23,425 bases of DNA. It comes from Emmonsiellopsis sp. PD_33. Taxonomy: Eukaryota; Ascomycota; Eurotiomycetes; Onygenales; Ajellomycetaceae. The position numbers and the translations under genes were made by a program. The notes under the pieces were generated by a model. That model ran no database searches and was not told the DNA's origin. It was given only the letters and a program-made list of their open reading frames with translations. Positions 10,490 through 21,658 of this stretch are shown here, one piece after another (position 1 is the first letter of the stretch; every line of letters starts with the position of its first letter). The stretch is taken from contig JANTQF010000461.1 in assembly GCA_032988165.1 (NCBI GenBank), forward strand, positions 1-23,425, read 5' to 3'.

Positions 10490-11587
10490 TAAGGATTGAT
10501 GGGCAATTCTGGACATCGAGGGTCGATGGATTGGGGATGGGTGTATGAGATAAATTCTGCTGGAAGACGATCCAAAATTGTCTTTCTGGGGTATTTTGCC
10601 CTTCACAAAATCTCTTTTTGTTTGCACATTCCTTAGGCATGCCACAGCCTGTTTAGGCATTTGAGATATATGCTTTCGGAGATTCAGTCATGACATGGAT
10701 GGCTCGCAATATGTCGCTTCTGGGAACTTTCAGTCCTTTCAATTTTTCGGCTTGTTTTTCATTCCTTCTCCTATCTTCTCACTCCGCGGTTCCCGCTTCC
10801 TCACTTGCCTAGCAAAAACCTTGCCTCTGCCAGCTTTGATAGACAATGAAGAAAGACTCTTAATTCCCAGGCGCTCTTAATTGTAGTTTTTTGAAGGGCC
10901 GTGAAGCTGTTTCGATGACTTGGAGAGTCTCTGTCATGCTTGCGATGGTGGCCAGTCAACCTTCGTGTTCTTCACACACCCGCGTGGCCATGACAAACCA
11001 CTGATTCTCTCTCGAGGATATTCCTCGCTTCATCCATAACATCTCCCCATCCGAATCGGCCTACCGAACCCGCACGATGGCATTTGACGCAGCTCGTACG
11101 TACCAAATGAGATATTAAGACTTACCTCTCCAAAGACCAGTCCAGTCGAATGACCCTCAGCTCACGCATGGTGGGTATGGGATTGATCATTGTTTGCTCC
11201 CCGTTCCTCTTCACTTCAATCGTACTAGTATCCCACGCCCTGCACATGGATGTTATGCGCATTGTCGTCCCACATGATGATTCTTAGATAATCGCGTCGT
11301 CGAGGAGGGTGGAATCATGTAATATTTTCGAAGAGGAATTGGCATTTTGGTGGCTGGTTACAGATGACGCGTTCAAGTTAATAAGCGCTAGTAAAATCCC
11401 TGGGTGGGTTCGGGCGCTAATTTGAGTCTAAAGTAGCGCGCGCTAATGAGTCCCAAGCGATCTAGTGGAGCCCGTCATCATTGTTTGGTCGTTTTTATAG
11501 TATCTTGCTTGGATTCAAATTCGCATTGGTGATGTCTGAGTATCTTTGGGGTCTTTGGTACGTCCAATTTAAAAGACAGTACTATCC

Positions 11588-11765
11588 CCTCATCCGTTTT
11601 TTTTTGGCCCTATCAGTGCAGTATTGAAAGAAGCTCTTCTATTTGCTCAGGGGGGTCTCTAGCCACTGAAAGTGGAGTAATAAAGTAAATTACAGCTTTT
11701 TGACCTATGACCAGCCTAAATAAAAGGATGCTAATGAGGCAAAAAAAAAAAAAAAACGGACGAGG
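11588..11765. repeat. candidate MITE-like inverted-repeat element
   Basis: The left arm CCTCATCCG followed by 9 T (11588-11605) is matched in inverted orientation by 16 A followed by CGGACGAGG (11741-11765), with one mismatch in the nine non-homopolymer bases. Similarity continues weakly inward (GGCCCTATCAG against TGCCTCATTAG on the reverse strand). The 178-base length and lack of coding potential fit a small non-autonomous DNA element. A smaller hairpin, CCACT-GAA-AGTGG, lies within it. No clear target-site duplication was identified, and part of the arms is homopolymer. Confidence 0.35.
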
Positions 11766-13492
11766 CCATAATGATATTCTCTGTATCTCTTCCATTCTTA
11801 TCAAGTCTGTCCGAGACTTTCTATGCATCTCTGCAGTTACCATGATGTTAACTGAGAGAGATAAGACAGTGTAATGGGTATAGGCATCCATGAATATAGG
11901 TATTTGTAGCCATTATTAGACTGACCATGGGATAATTGTTTCAAGTATTTCCCTTGCTGTCTTTAGAGTCTCCTTTGCCCACCACCCCAATACATTATTT
12001 ATATCAGGAGGGAATAGGAATGTAAGACTACGTGTGTGTTAGATTCAACAGAACTATCATTCTTATTATAAATTATAGGCTGATTAGTACAGGATATTTA
12101 GATAGAGGGCAGTGCAGTGACAAATACATACTAGCTATGCATGGAGTTCTGAATCCTTCTGATTCTACATCACACTCTTCACTCCTTGAAGTGTAAAACA
12201 TCCAGTAAGAATAATGTGTTTTTTGAATGCTACAAGATCATGACTGACAGTCCTTCAATGGATGGGTGTAATTAGCTTGAAATGGGGTTTCCATGGAATC
12301 TATCTTTCAACCTGTTGACGTTGGTCACATCATACTATGATTCAACGCAAGCATTGCGGAATGAATGACTGACCAGATATAGATAGATAAAAGGATAGAT
12401 AGATCCCTTTCTTTCGATTTCGTTGGTAGTGACTGGAGGAGAGATCGAAACCGAAGAAGCTGACAACATGACATTATTGATGACATGGCATGAGATAATC
12501 AAGTACCTACTCTAACCGCTCAACACAAAAATTGCGTCACGATCAGAGCTAAGGCAAAATTAGTCAATCGCCCCGAAGAAACCAGATCCTAGGAACAGAA
12601 CGCAGAAACAAGAAAGCTAAGACTGACTGCTTAACCACGCAGTCTGAGAATAGCACACTGGGTTACGGCCCCAGTGATCAAGCTCTTTCTTGAACCCTCC
12701 CTTGATTGAGATCGTGGATAATACTGGGTTGAGTTTAGTCGAGGCCAGCTCCAGAAATAGGTTCTTGACAGTACTCTGTAGGGGTGATAGAGTTCACTCT
12801 GCTATGTGCAGGGAAGATCCATGAGGGAAGTAAGCCCATGACAGTACTCCGTAAACCTTCTTTCTGTAGAGGCCTTGGATAGTATCTCTCCATGGGAATG
12901 CTAGGTATTATCCCTATCATGCGCCTTGTTGAGGTTGCCACAGCCGTATATCGAGAGTTCCTGAAAGAGTTGGATAGTGGATTAGCAAAAGGCTATGAAA
13001 TCCAATAGCTGCTAGCATCATAGCAACCTTGGAAGGGTGTGGGCTCTCACGAAGAAATCATCCCGCGGCAGGAATGCCCGATGGCGATTCATCCGGCTGC
13101 CCAAATTCCAATGCGACGATGAATTTCCGGTGGACGAAAAACCAGCAGCTTGGCACACTAATCAGACACTAGCCATCGATCCGTGACGTTATCCTGCTTG
13201 GCATCAGCAGGCTGGCTTCCATGTCATGGTGACTTGTTGCAGATGCGGGTTGGACATTGGCCTGGGGAATGGGGATGTGATACGTGGCGGTGTTGCTGCA
13301 CTGGAGTCTGGAGAGCTGGGAGATGGCGGTGTGATGTTCTTCACCCGCCATCGCCAAGCAGATCAACTCGCATCCTGGATGAGGCTGTGCACACCAGGCG
13401 TGGATAGCCACCGCGTCGTGGTTGGGCAATGCCAATGGGCCAGAGGAGTCCAGGAGACGAGAAAACCCCCGTCCTCTGCTCTGGTTTCTCTC

Positions 13493-13510
13493 CATCATCA
13501 TCATCATCAT
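13493..13510 (+). repeat. CAT trinucleotide microsatellite (6 units)
   Basis: Six tandem CAT units. It encodes the His or Met runs of chance open frames on the two strands and is not taken as coding. Confidence 0.8.
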
Positions 13511-14143
13511 CCATGCCAGTCTTGTCTTCCCCTCTTCCGTCCTGCCCTGCCACACTCCTCCAGCACTCCCGCATTGTTGTCGTGGGAGTATCAGGGTATG
13601 TACTGTACATTGTTGTTTGTCCCTCTCTTTGATGCGGGCTGTTTCAAGCAGCCAACCCATCAATTCCATCATCCACGGCATCACCCGTACTGCATCCCTT
13701 GACCTGATAGACGCGATCTGCTTGTCGGCGGGGACATTGCTTGGCCTTTCAATTAACTTCTTTGCTAGCCTGCAGTGACCTTCTCTAGCCCGCAGACTCC
13801 ACGCCCAGCTCCCTGTCTATCCGAGTCCCCTCTCAGTCTGACTCTCCGGCCCAACAGCCCTGGCGCGACAAGCTCGTCCTGTCCAACTCGCCAACCGCCG
13901 GCTTTGACGTGCGGTGTTTTGTGTTCTGATCCTCGCCTGTTTGCGGCCTGTCTGTGTTTCTGGGTCCGATGGGTAAGCACCCAGACTGTGTTTATCGTCG
14001 CTTTGCCCTCGCTCGCTCCTTTTAACTTTGTACCATCTTTTATCTTTTATCCTTTCTCTCTTTTCTTTTATTATTGGCTTTCCTGTCCCTCCCTCGCCCG
14101 TTTGCTTCCTCGCGCCCTGTTCCTGTGCTTGTGTCTCCTGTGT

Positions 14144-14170
14144 ATCTCCATCTCCATCTCCATCTCCATC
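14144..14170 (+). repeat. ATCTCC hexanucleotide repeat in the exchanger leader
   Basis: About four tandem ATCTCC units lie within the pyrimidine-rich region upstream of the exchanger ATG. It is probably part of the transcribed leader or a 5' UTR intron. Confidence 0.7.
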
Positions 14171-14498
14171 CCTCCACCCTTTTCTGCCTCGTCAGCCTCG
14201 CCCAGCTTCTCCTCCTCATCGAATGGTCAGGCTGTTCTCGCCCTAGTTTGGGAACTGTTGTATGTACATTTACGTGTTGTATTGCTCTGCCTCCTCCACG
14301 CCTCGTGTGGCTGCTGCACCCGGGCTGGATCTATCTCCATCACCGCACCGCCGCTAACCTTTCCGCCCTGTGGCTGGGGACCATTGCATCCCTGGCCGCC
14401 GTTTGGCCGTCTATTCCGCTGCAGCTGCTACAAAGATTCTCTCTGCCTTCCGCCGCACCTCCTACACCTCCCATTGCCGCCAGATTTCATCCTCCTCC

Positions 14499-15986
14499 AT
14501 GCCGCGCAACGACTCGGCCAACCCGGCCGGCAATGGCTATCCCACCGAGCGCACCGGCCTGCTCAACCACCACAGTGAGCCGGAGGGCCGTGTGTCCCGC
14601 CTGGTGTGGTCGCATCGCCATCGCCCCTGGGTTCATTACCCCTCTGAGGCGGTCCGTCTGACCTATGCCACGCTTGCCAGCAACTACGTCAATGTCCTGC
14701 TTGTCTTCGTGCCATTGGGCATGGTCGCCAAATCCGTGGGCTGGTCCGCAACCGCCATCTTCGTCCTCAACTTCCTCGCCATTATTCCGCTGGCGTCGCT
14801 GTTGAGCTTTGCGACCGAGGAACTGGCTGCGACGTTGGGCGAAACACTGGGTGGTTTGCTGAATGCGACCTTTGGAAATGCCGTGGAACTGATTGTACGT
14901 GATGTATCCCGTCTCCCATTATCATTATATCTGTACAGTTATGCGCCGGGACATAGTAGCTAACAGTTGATTTTTTCATGATGATTAGGTCAGTATCGTG
15001 GCGCTGGTGAATGGCGAGATTCGTGTCGTCCAGGCCAGCATGCTGGGCAGTATTCTATCAAACATCTTGTTGGTGCTTGGTTGCTGCTTTTTGGTGGGAG
15101 GCTTGCGCCACCATGAGCAGACTTTCAACTCGACTGTGGCTTCGACCATGTCGTCCCTCATGGCCGTGGCGTCTGCATCGTTGATCATCCCAGCCGCATT
15201 GTCTGCCGCCCTTACCACATCCAAGTCCGATTCACTGGCCAACATCAAGATCCTCTCCTACGGCACCTCTATTATCCTGCTTATCCTCTACATTATGTAC
15301 CTCTATTTCCAACTGAGGTCACACTCCGATCTTTTCTCTAGCGAGCCCCAAAACAATGGCGGTGCCGAGTCGCAGAACCAGGAGGAGGAGCATGAGGAAG
15401 AAGATCGCATTCTCAACCCCTGGGCCGCTGCTGTCGCCTTGCTCATCGTCACAGTTTGCGTCTCTATCTGTGCAGAATATTTGGTTGGAAGTATCGACGA
15501 CATTGTTCAGGCCACTAGCATTAGCAAGACCTTCATTGGTCTAATCCTGATCCCAATCGTGGGTAACGCCGCTGAACATGTCACTGCTATCGTTGTCGCG
15601 TACAAGAACAAGATGGACTTGGCTATTGGCGTTGCCATCGGAAGCAGTCTGCAGATTGCGCTCTTCGTCACTCCATTCCTCGTCATCCTAGGTTGGATCT
15701 TGGGCCAAGATATGACGCTGCATTTCCAGACATTCGAGACCGTGTGCTTCTTCCTGTCCACCCTGGTCGTGACGCTGCTCATCCAGGATGGTAAATCTAA
15801 CTACCTTGAGGGTGGACTGTGTCTTGGAATGTATGTATCCCCCCCTCCTTTACCCTACGACACCAACTAACTCATATGATCAGGTATGTCGTCATCGCCC
15901 TCGCGTTCTACGTCTACCCCGACGATGCGACAGGTAGCTTCTTCTCCAGTCTCGCTGGCCTGACGACTGGGTCTTCCACTTCTTGA
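14499..15986 (+). CDS. vacuolar Ca2+/H+ exchanger, CaCA superfamily CAX type
   Basis: Three exons: 14499-14894, 14989-15830 and 15884-15986. The 94-nt and 53-nt introns are GT-AG and frame-consistent, giving 446 aa. The protein has many hydrophobic segments. The two hallmark alpha-repeats are visible: GNAVELI (Glu130), interrupted right after by intron 1, and GNAAEH (Glu328, His329) in the second half; these acidic residues bind Ca2+ in the family. An acidic loop (EEEHEEED, about residues 264-271) separates the halves, as in other CAX proteins. The family moves Ca2+ into the vacuole in exchange for protons and helps clear cytosolic calcium (yeast Vcx1). The ATG at 14499 is the first in this frame. 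Its context is weak and a long leader precedes it, so an upstream spliced exon cannot be excluded; ATG-GGTAAGC at 13969 is one possible donor site. Confidence 0.93.
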
Positions 15987-17290
15987 TTTAATTGATTGAT
16001 TGGTTTCATATTTCAACGATCGACTTTTCTTTTCGACTTACTAACCAATTCTTTACTCGACCCTTTTATTTTCTTCCCCTCCTCCTTTATCCAATCTCCC
16101 ATCGTGGATACCTGCCAACCCAATCGTTCAATACACCAACAACCCTTTCTTTTCAAACAACTTCACTCCCACCCCGCCTCATCTCCCACACCACGTATAT
16201 ATGTCCCGCACACATCCGCCTCACTCCTCCATCTATCTACTATGTATTCCATTCGGTATAAATTCCCCTAGTCTCAGGATCACCCTATCTCCTTAAATCT
16301 TCCCCCTCAGCTCGGCCCAACAGGCCAAAAACCTTTTCATCGTGTATTATCCGGGCTTAACCCACCCTTCCCTATGTACGAACGCAATATCTATTTTCTG
16401 TTATTTCCCCCTTCGAAATGTCAGCTTCTTGGCTTGTTATCTCTCCCTGATGTATTCTTTGAGAAGTGGTATCTGCTCTTTCGTCATCCGGCTTATCGGC
16501 GGGTTGTTCGCTACGTAAGTTAGTTAAACGAGGGAAGAGATAGCCGTAGTGAGCATCAATTTCTTAGAGCGCTTTTTCATTCAGCGTTTCTCTTGGTGCT
16601 TCCTTTGCATAGTATTTCAGGGCTACTATAATAAAATTGGTATATAAGTTCCATCTCCAAGAAATAATACGTTAGGTGGAATAGAAGAAGAATATAAAGT
16701 CTTCACCACGGAGTTACATACCTCAGGATGCCAAGGCCCTCAAACCATCACGTGATATATTCCTTGGCAGTCCCTTCCTTGCTCCACCGCTTGGCATCTC
16801 CAACTTTTTGCTACAACTTCAACCCAATTGCAACTCATCCAACCCGCGAATCGAACAAGAAAAACCCCCCCTACCCGACAAGTTCTCTCCCCCCCCTTTG
16901 AATCCACAGTCGGCAAGGGTTCTGCTTGGGGAGACCACCCGGAAGGAGTTCCCAGGCGTTTTGGTTTTCAATTGCAATTGAGACGGGACGGACGGGGAAT
17001 TTTTTTTTATTGCCCTCTGCCTGCTTCGAGACGGACGGAAGAGTGACGAGAGTGACGGACGAGAGGAGAACCGGCATATTTATTATAGATCGACGAGACG
17101 AGGCAAGGGATCTGGTCGATATTACATCCCGAAATCCGTGCGAGGGTAGTCAAGTTTGCCAATTTGATCAGTTACAGCTGGGGAGTTGCCGTTTGAACCG
17201 AAGTTTCGAGTCAGCCAGGTCAAGGGTCAACACATAAATATCACCGCAACCTTTTCTCCGGCGAAAACAAAATCAAAAGGAAAAAGCACA
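15987..17290. other. spacer between the exchanger and uS7m genes
   Basis: Pyrimidine-rich 3' flank of the exchanger to about 16450, then the upstream region of the ribosomal protein gene. A CACGTG palindrome lies near 16750. The TATA-like stretches near 16640 and 16690 are not well placed. Short open frames at 16828-17237 overlap on both strands and show no domain. Bases 17250-17290 are A-rich directly before the ATG, as is common for well-translated fungal genes. Confidence 0.6.
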
Positions 17291-18798
17291 ATGCCTCCGC
17301 GTCTCAATCTCCTACCTACCCGCCAATCCCTCTCCTCCCTCTCCCTCCTCCGCCAACCCCCACAATGCGCCGCTGCCGCACTCCCGCAACAACAGCCCCG
17401 GTCAGCGCAGACCAATAATGGCGGTGTCCGCGCTGTCTCGACGACATCTGCTAGTACTGTGCGGAATGGCGGCGCCACCGCGCTCCTCCGTCCCGGTTCT
17501 GCTGTGGGAGGACTCGCCTATCGTCCTCGATCGGGTGGCAGGCGGATGATGAGTAGTGGTAAAGGTGGCAAGGGTGAGGGTGAGGGCGAGGACAAGGGCG
17601 GCGTGAAGGAGGAAGAGGGTGTAGGGCTGGAAGGTGAGGGGGCGGGACTGGGACCTGTTAGTGAGGAGGCGGCGGAGTTGGCGAAGATTATGGCGAAGAG
17701 GAGTGAGTGTGGGGAGGTGGGTGCGCCGGAGTTGACGCATGGGAGTATGGTTGGTGATGTGAGTTCGATGCGTTTTTTTTCTTTTTTTTTCTTTTATGAT
17801 AGGGAAGACCCTTTTTTTATACTGACATTTTATAGATCTTAAAACGGGATAAAGACGCGCTGAAAAACGCCCCCAAGGTCCTGCGCGATCAGATGGCCGC
17901 TGCTGCCGCCGCCTCCTCGAAACCCTCTGGCTCCCGCTCATTTTCCACCTCTGCCAGACTGCGGGAGTCGATTTTCAAACACGCCTCCAATGACGCTGCT
18001 GCCGGAGAAGACCCATCCGTTGCGGCTGTCCGGGATATGATCGCCGAGGCCACGGGCGGAAAGATCCAAGAGGCCGAGAGCAAAGGCTACAAATTCGATA
18101 TCCCCGACAAATTGCCCAGGTCGGAACATTTGAAGCATCGTTATGATCCGATGCTGGATCAGTTTACGAAAATGCTGATGAGGGATGGGAAATTGAGCGC
18201 TGCGCAGCAGGTGAGTCTTCTTCCTTTTTTTCTTCCACCCAGCCCAGCTTTCCCTTCCCCTTCCCTCCCCTCCCCTCCCTTACCCCATCTCCTCAATCTA
18301 TCCCCAATCCCACAACTGAAAAAAGATACAAAAAACTAACCCCCTAAACAAAAAAAAAAGCAAATGGACCGAATCCTCCACTACCTCCGCAGCTCCCCAG
18401 CCCCCACCACCGACGTCAGCCGCCCCTTACTCCCGGGCCCCCCCACCCCGCAACTCCCCCTAAACCCCCTACTCTACCTAACCCTCGTCATCGACTCCGT
18501 CGCCCCGCTGCTCCGCATCAAACAACAACCAGGCGCGGGAGGCGGTGGTCGCGCGCTGCCGATCCCCGTCCCGCTGGCTCTGCGCCAACGCCGCCGCACG
18601 GCGATTAAATGGATCATTGATGCGTCGGAGAAGAGGCGCGATGCGGCGCTGTCGACGCGTGTGGCGCAGGAGATCGTCGCGGTGGCGGAGGGGAAGAGCT
18701 CGATTTGGGCGAAGAGGGAGCAGGTGCATAAGTCGGGGACGGGGGCGAGGGCGAATATTAAGAAGTTGGGGCAGGGGAAGATGAAGTTTAATAAGTAA
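17291..18798 (+). CDS. mitochondrial small-subunit ribosomal protein uS7m
   Basis: Three exons: 17291-17758, 17836-18210 and 18361-18798. The introns are 77 nt (branch TACTGAC) and 150 nt (branch CTAAC, acceptor after an A-run), giving 426 aa. The N-terminus is Arg/Ser/Leu-rich without acid residues, fitting a mitochondrial import sequence. The uS7 core begins near residue 262. Its motif MLDQFTKMLMRDGK (Gly274, Lys275) matches the bacterial S7 segment FVNILMVDGKK. Later RRRTAIKWIIDASEKR and the KREQVHKSGTGARAN segment match the conserved C-terminal parts. The protein binds the 3' domain of small-subunit rRNA in the mitochondrial ribosome head. It is much longer than bacterial S7 (about 156-178 aa). 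The extra length is a 260-residue N-terminal region with Gly/Glu-rich repeats (about residues 91-120) and an RSFSTSARLRES stretch near residue 190. The A-rich context supports the ATG at 17291. Confidence 0.93.
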
Positions 18799-19512
18799 AG
18801 TGAGGGGGGTGGGTGGGGTGGTCTTGGGATTGAGATTGAGATTGAGAGGTTGTTCGTTGTTGATGTTGGGTTGGGTTGGGTGGGATTGCTATGGAGGGAG
18901 GGAGGATTTTTATTAAACACTGTATTTTTTTTTTTTTCTTTTTCCTTTTCCTTTTCTTTCTTTTTGTTTTATATACAAGTTTTCTATTTTGTATTTTTTT
19001 TTTCCCCTTCATAAATAAATCAATGGTCTTTTTTACTGTTTTTTCCATTTCTCTAAAATATCCCCCCACCTGTCATCCGGCCCTTCCCACTGTGTGATTT
19101 TCAGGGGAATAACACTTAAACTAGATGAGCTTGTAAATGTTCATATTAACTGAGATATAATATATAGTTCTTCTTCTTCTTTGATTAATTAACTAAGAAA
19201 ATCTTATTTCTTCCCATTTACCATCATCTTATCTTCCCTTATTTAAAAACTATAAAGTTAAATTAATATTTAATTCAGGCAGTCTTCTCTCTACTCTATA
19301 AACATGTTATTCTTTAATATAGAGGCTTATGAACAGAGACATATAAAAAAAACATATAAAAATCACATCAATGCCTTAGAATTCTCTTGTCCCTTTCATA
19401 GCCATTCCCCGCGTTGACCGGATCATCGTCTTTAGTACATAGATACTGTATATCATCAGCGCCTGTCTGTCTGGCTCATGGCTTTGTTACAGTCATACAC
19501 ACAAACACACCT
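18799..19512. other. 3' flank of uS7m and AT-rich spacer
   Basis: G/T-rich to about 18905, then a long pyrimidine tract with T-runs (18925-19005) and an AATAAA signal at 19014-19019, which is a plausible polyadenylation region for uS7m. Bases 19100-19380 are AT-rich with no gene seen. Confidence 0.55.
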
Positions 19513-19776
19513 TCAATAGTTCCCGAGAACAGTATATCGAATAACCCCACACTGCGGGCACTCGATTCTAGTCCCCGTCTCGAGATTGGTATACACCGGA
19601 GGGTTCAGGCAGAATTCCTGAGGCTGGCCCTGCAAGACAAGTTGCCTCTTGGGCTCGCACATTGCAAGGGACACGAAATAATGTCTTCGCTGTCCATTGC
19701 CCAGCTGCAATCCTTGGTTGGGTTCCAGCCCGGCGCCGGTACATTTAGAGTAAGGTTTCTGTATTTGGCTGCACAT
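19513..19776 (-). CDS. small cysteine-rich hypothetical protein with C-terminal CPQCG motif
   Basis: A single-exon reading of 87 aa from ATG 19776 to the stop at 19513-19515. Cysteines lie at 2, 12, 40, 56, 73 and 76. The start MCSQIQKPYSKC and the end ECPQCG resemble a loose group of small fungal proteins with a metal-knuckle-like end; the group is recognised only by appearance and the function is unknown. No signal peptide or membrane segment is seen. A minus-strand TATAAAG lies 153 bases upstream. That supports this frame over a longer overlapping minus-strand frame (ATG at 19955, 116 aa), whose ATG would lie upstream of that TATA box. A short intron inside the gene cannot be excluded. Confidence 0.5.
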   Translation of the reverse strand: MCSQIQKPYSKCTGAGLEPNQGLQLGNGQRRHYFVSLAMCEPKRQLVLQGQPQEFCLNPPVYTNLETGTRIECPQCGVIRYTVLGNY

Positions 19777-21565
19777 TTGTCGGGCGGGCACTTCGTTGGT
19801 CGATGGGAGTTGCCGGCCTCGCGTGTTTTCAGATAAAGAAAAGAAAATAGTGAGTGATGAATGAACTTCTTGATGGGGTTGCGGAGGAGCCCGAGCTTAA
19901 TACGCAGAAGAATGGAGGAGAGAACGCTCTTTATATCGTGTTCTGTGAAGGCCATCGGCTGCGTGTTCGGGTAGGTTAGATAAGGGGACTGTGGTTGGCT
20001 GATATAACTAAATAAACAGGCACTTAATTTTCGACTTGCATGCATTTCTTCGCCAATTACATCGTCTGTCCGGATTGCCCAGATAAAATACTCCAGGATG
20101 GAGGATGATGGTGCAGATGGTTGCTCACCTGTTTACCCAACAGGGCAATGTCATCACCAAACATACTAGTAAATACCTAGAAGAGCACTCCCTCTCAGAG
20201 ACTTGAAAACTGGAACTTCAATCAAAGAGATGATAATGCCCAAGGATGATGAATGAACGACAACACATCTTCAGTAACCTATCTGCAGTATGTTTCCATG
20301 TTTCTGACCAAAAGAGGAGAGATTCCTCACTAATTCTAGAAAAGATGCAGGCCAAACATTGGGTTCTAGATCCTCCAGATATTTATGGCCTGGGCAGACA
20401 TTACTAATTACTGCAATCGAGCCAGCTCCTCTCTCATTCTCCATGAATTCACAAATCTATAAATTCCAGCCAACGCGAATTCGACCTCATGATGGTCCAT
20501 GGTAGATCTCTCTGGAGGGATAAAGAAGGCAGGGTAAGGATGAGCGGCATCATCATGGATCTTGAGACTCCCTTTGACCCAAAATCTGGTGATTTGAGGA
20601 TAGGCAAAGATCTAGGCAACTGGGGTGGATTGACGACAACAAATTAGTTACATATCACCATGTTGAACGCGGAACTGGCCTGATGGGGCAGATCCTCCAC
20701 CAGCCATTGAGGATGATCTCTACGGCCCTGGGCTGAGTTTGTGGGAGCTCTACACAAGGAGGATACCATTTGAGGGCTGGTATGAGGATGATATCATGTG
20801 GGCTTTTCAGTGAGGGGAGACGGTTGATGTGGAGGAGGTGGAAGATGAGGATAAGGGGTGTTGATTTGCCGGTATCTAAGGTATGGCGGGGCAAAGATAG
20901 GTTTTTTTTTTCCCTTTTCTTTTCTTTTCTTTTTTGCCTTGGTGTGGTGATCAGTTAAAATAGCAATTCCGAATTGACATGGGTGTGGAAATGGCAAATG
21001 AAGACTTTCTGCCCCTGGCAAAGTTCCCTGGACCTCCCTGCCAAACAGTGACAAAATTTGTATGGAAAGATGTTACTTGAGTCTTTGCTCGTAGCTCCGG
21101 AATGATATTCCCAATCGAGGGGTGCTGTTGTACGTACATACATCAGAAATGGCGGGGAGAGGGGCTGATGAATGCCTGTAATGATGCTGCATAGGATCCT
21201 GATCAACTTCGGCGAACTGGACAAGTACTTCACCAGTTATCCCAGCCAGAAGTTATTTCGAACACCACTCTTTATGCATACGAGTATTTGTGACACAATC
21301 TGCCCAGGGCTGACTCCGTCCAGCCGCACCCATTAAGTTATTTACTATTAGTTAACCAGAGTTAGCTAGCCGTCCGCTTGGTGTCGGCCGTACAAATAAG
21401 GCTCTTCTCCCCGCTGGTTCCGGGCTTCTTTTTCTCTTCTCTTCTTCTTCTCTTCTTCTCCCTATCCCCACCCGCCCCCCTTTCCCAAGGCGAACTGCGA
21501 CCATATTGACGAGCTTCTCTCCCGCCCCCTGAGGGCCTTTTGTAACCAACCCCGACCATACAACA
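19777..21565. other. spacer between the cysteine-rich gene and the bZIP gene
   Basis: No gene is recognised beyond the upstream region of the minus-strand gene (to about 20100). Bases 20100-21300 are mixed sequence with only short, featureless open frames. A pyrimidine tract lies at 20909-20936. Bases 21380-21480 are pyrimidine-rich (TCTTC runs), the likely promoter or leader of the bZIP gene. Confidence 0.55.
19929..19935 (-). promoter_or_regulatory. candidate TATA box of the small cysteine-rich gene
   Basis: Read on the minus strand this is TATAAAG within GATATAAAGAG, 153 bases before the ATG at 19776. It predicts a 5' leader of about 120 nt. Confidence 0.4.
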
Positions 21566-21658
21566 ATGGCGGCCGCCGCTTCATCATCGTCCGCTGCTAG
21601 CCAGCTCTCGACCATCTTCTTCCAACCGGCTCTCTTCGTCCTCCTCCACCCGCCATAA
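21566..21658 (+). other. 30-codon open frame overlapping the bZIP 5' end
   Basis: ATG GCG GCC at 21566 is preceded by ACAACA, a favourable fungal start context. The frame opens with Ala and Ser codons, as bZIP N-termini often do, and then turns into Phe/Leu/Pro residues before TAA. From about 21600 the +1 frame reads Ser/Arg/Pro-rich and continues without a break into the bZIP gene. It is either the true N-terminus cut off by a one-base insertion or a regulatory upstream ORF. Confidence 0.5.

Larger units (their letters stand above)
10490..14498. other. gene-poor region of about 4 kb, ending in the leader of the exchanger gene
   Basis: No gene with support on either strand is seen. Bases 10490-11580 are mixed-sequence spacer. 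An inverted-repeat element candidate lies at 11588-11765. Bases 11890-12460 are AT-rich and include short GATA repeats (12375-12402). A 7-bp hairpin lies at 12656-12676. A 15-base direct repeat with one mismatch lies at 12766-12780 and 12839-12853. The overlapping open frames at 13169-13702 on both strands are low-confidence and lack domains. From about 13780 the + strand becomes pyrimidine-rich, with CAT repeats (13493-13510) and an ATCTCC hexamer repeat (about 14144-14170), typical of a long fungal 5' leader. Confidence 0.55.

Noticed and set aside
13169..13702. 171-aa minus and 158-aa plus open frames over the same bases
   Set aside because: Both are His/Met/Pro-rich around a CAT microsatellite, without domains. 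A real gene cannot be chosen between them and neither looks conserved.
14028..14661. Ser/Pro/Leu-rich + strand frames overlapping the exchanger start
   Set aside because: They read the hexamer repeat and pyrimidine leader. The exchanger frame continues into conserved CAX sequence and these do not.
17402..17941. 179-aa minus-strand open frame
   Set aside because: It is antisense to exon 1 and intron 1 of the uS7m gene.
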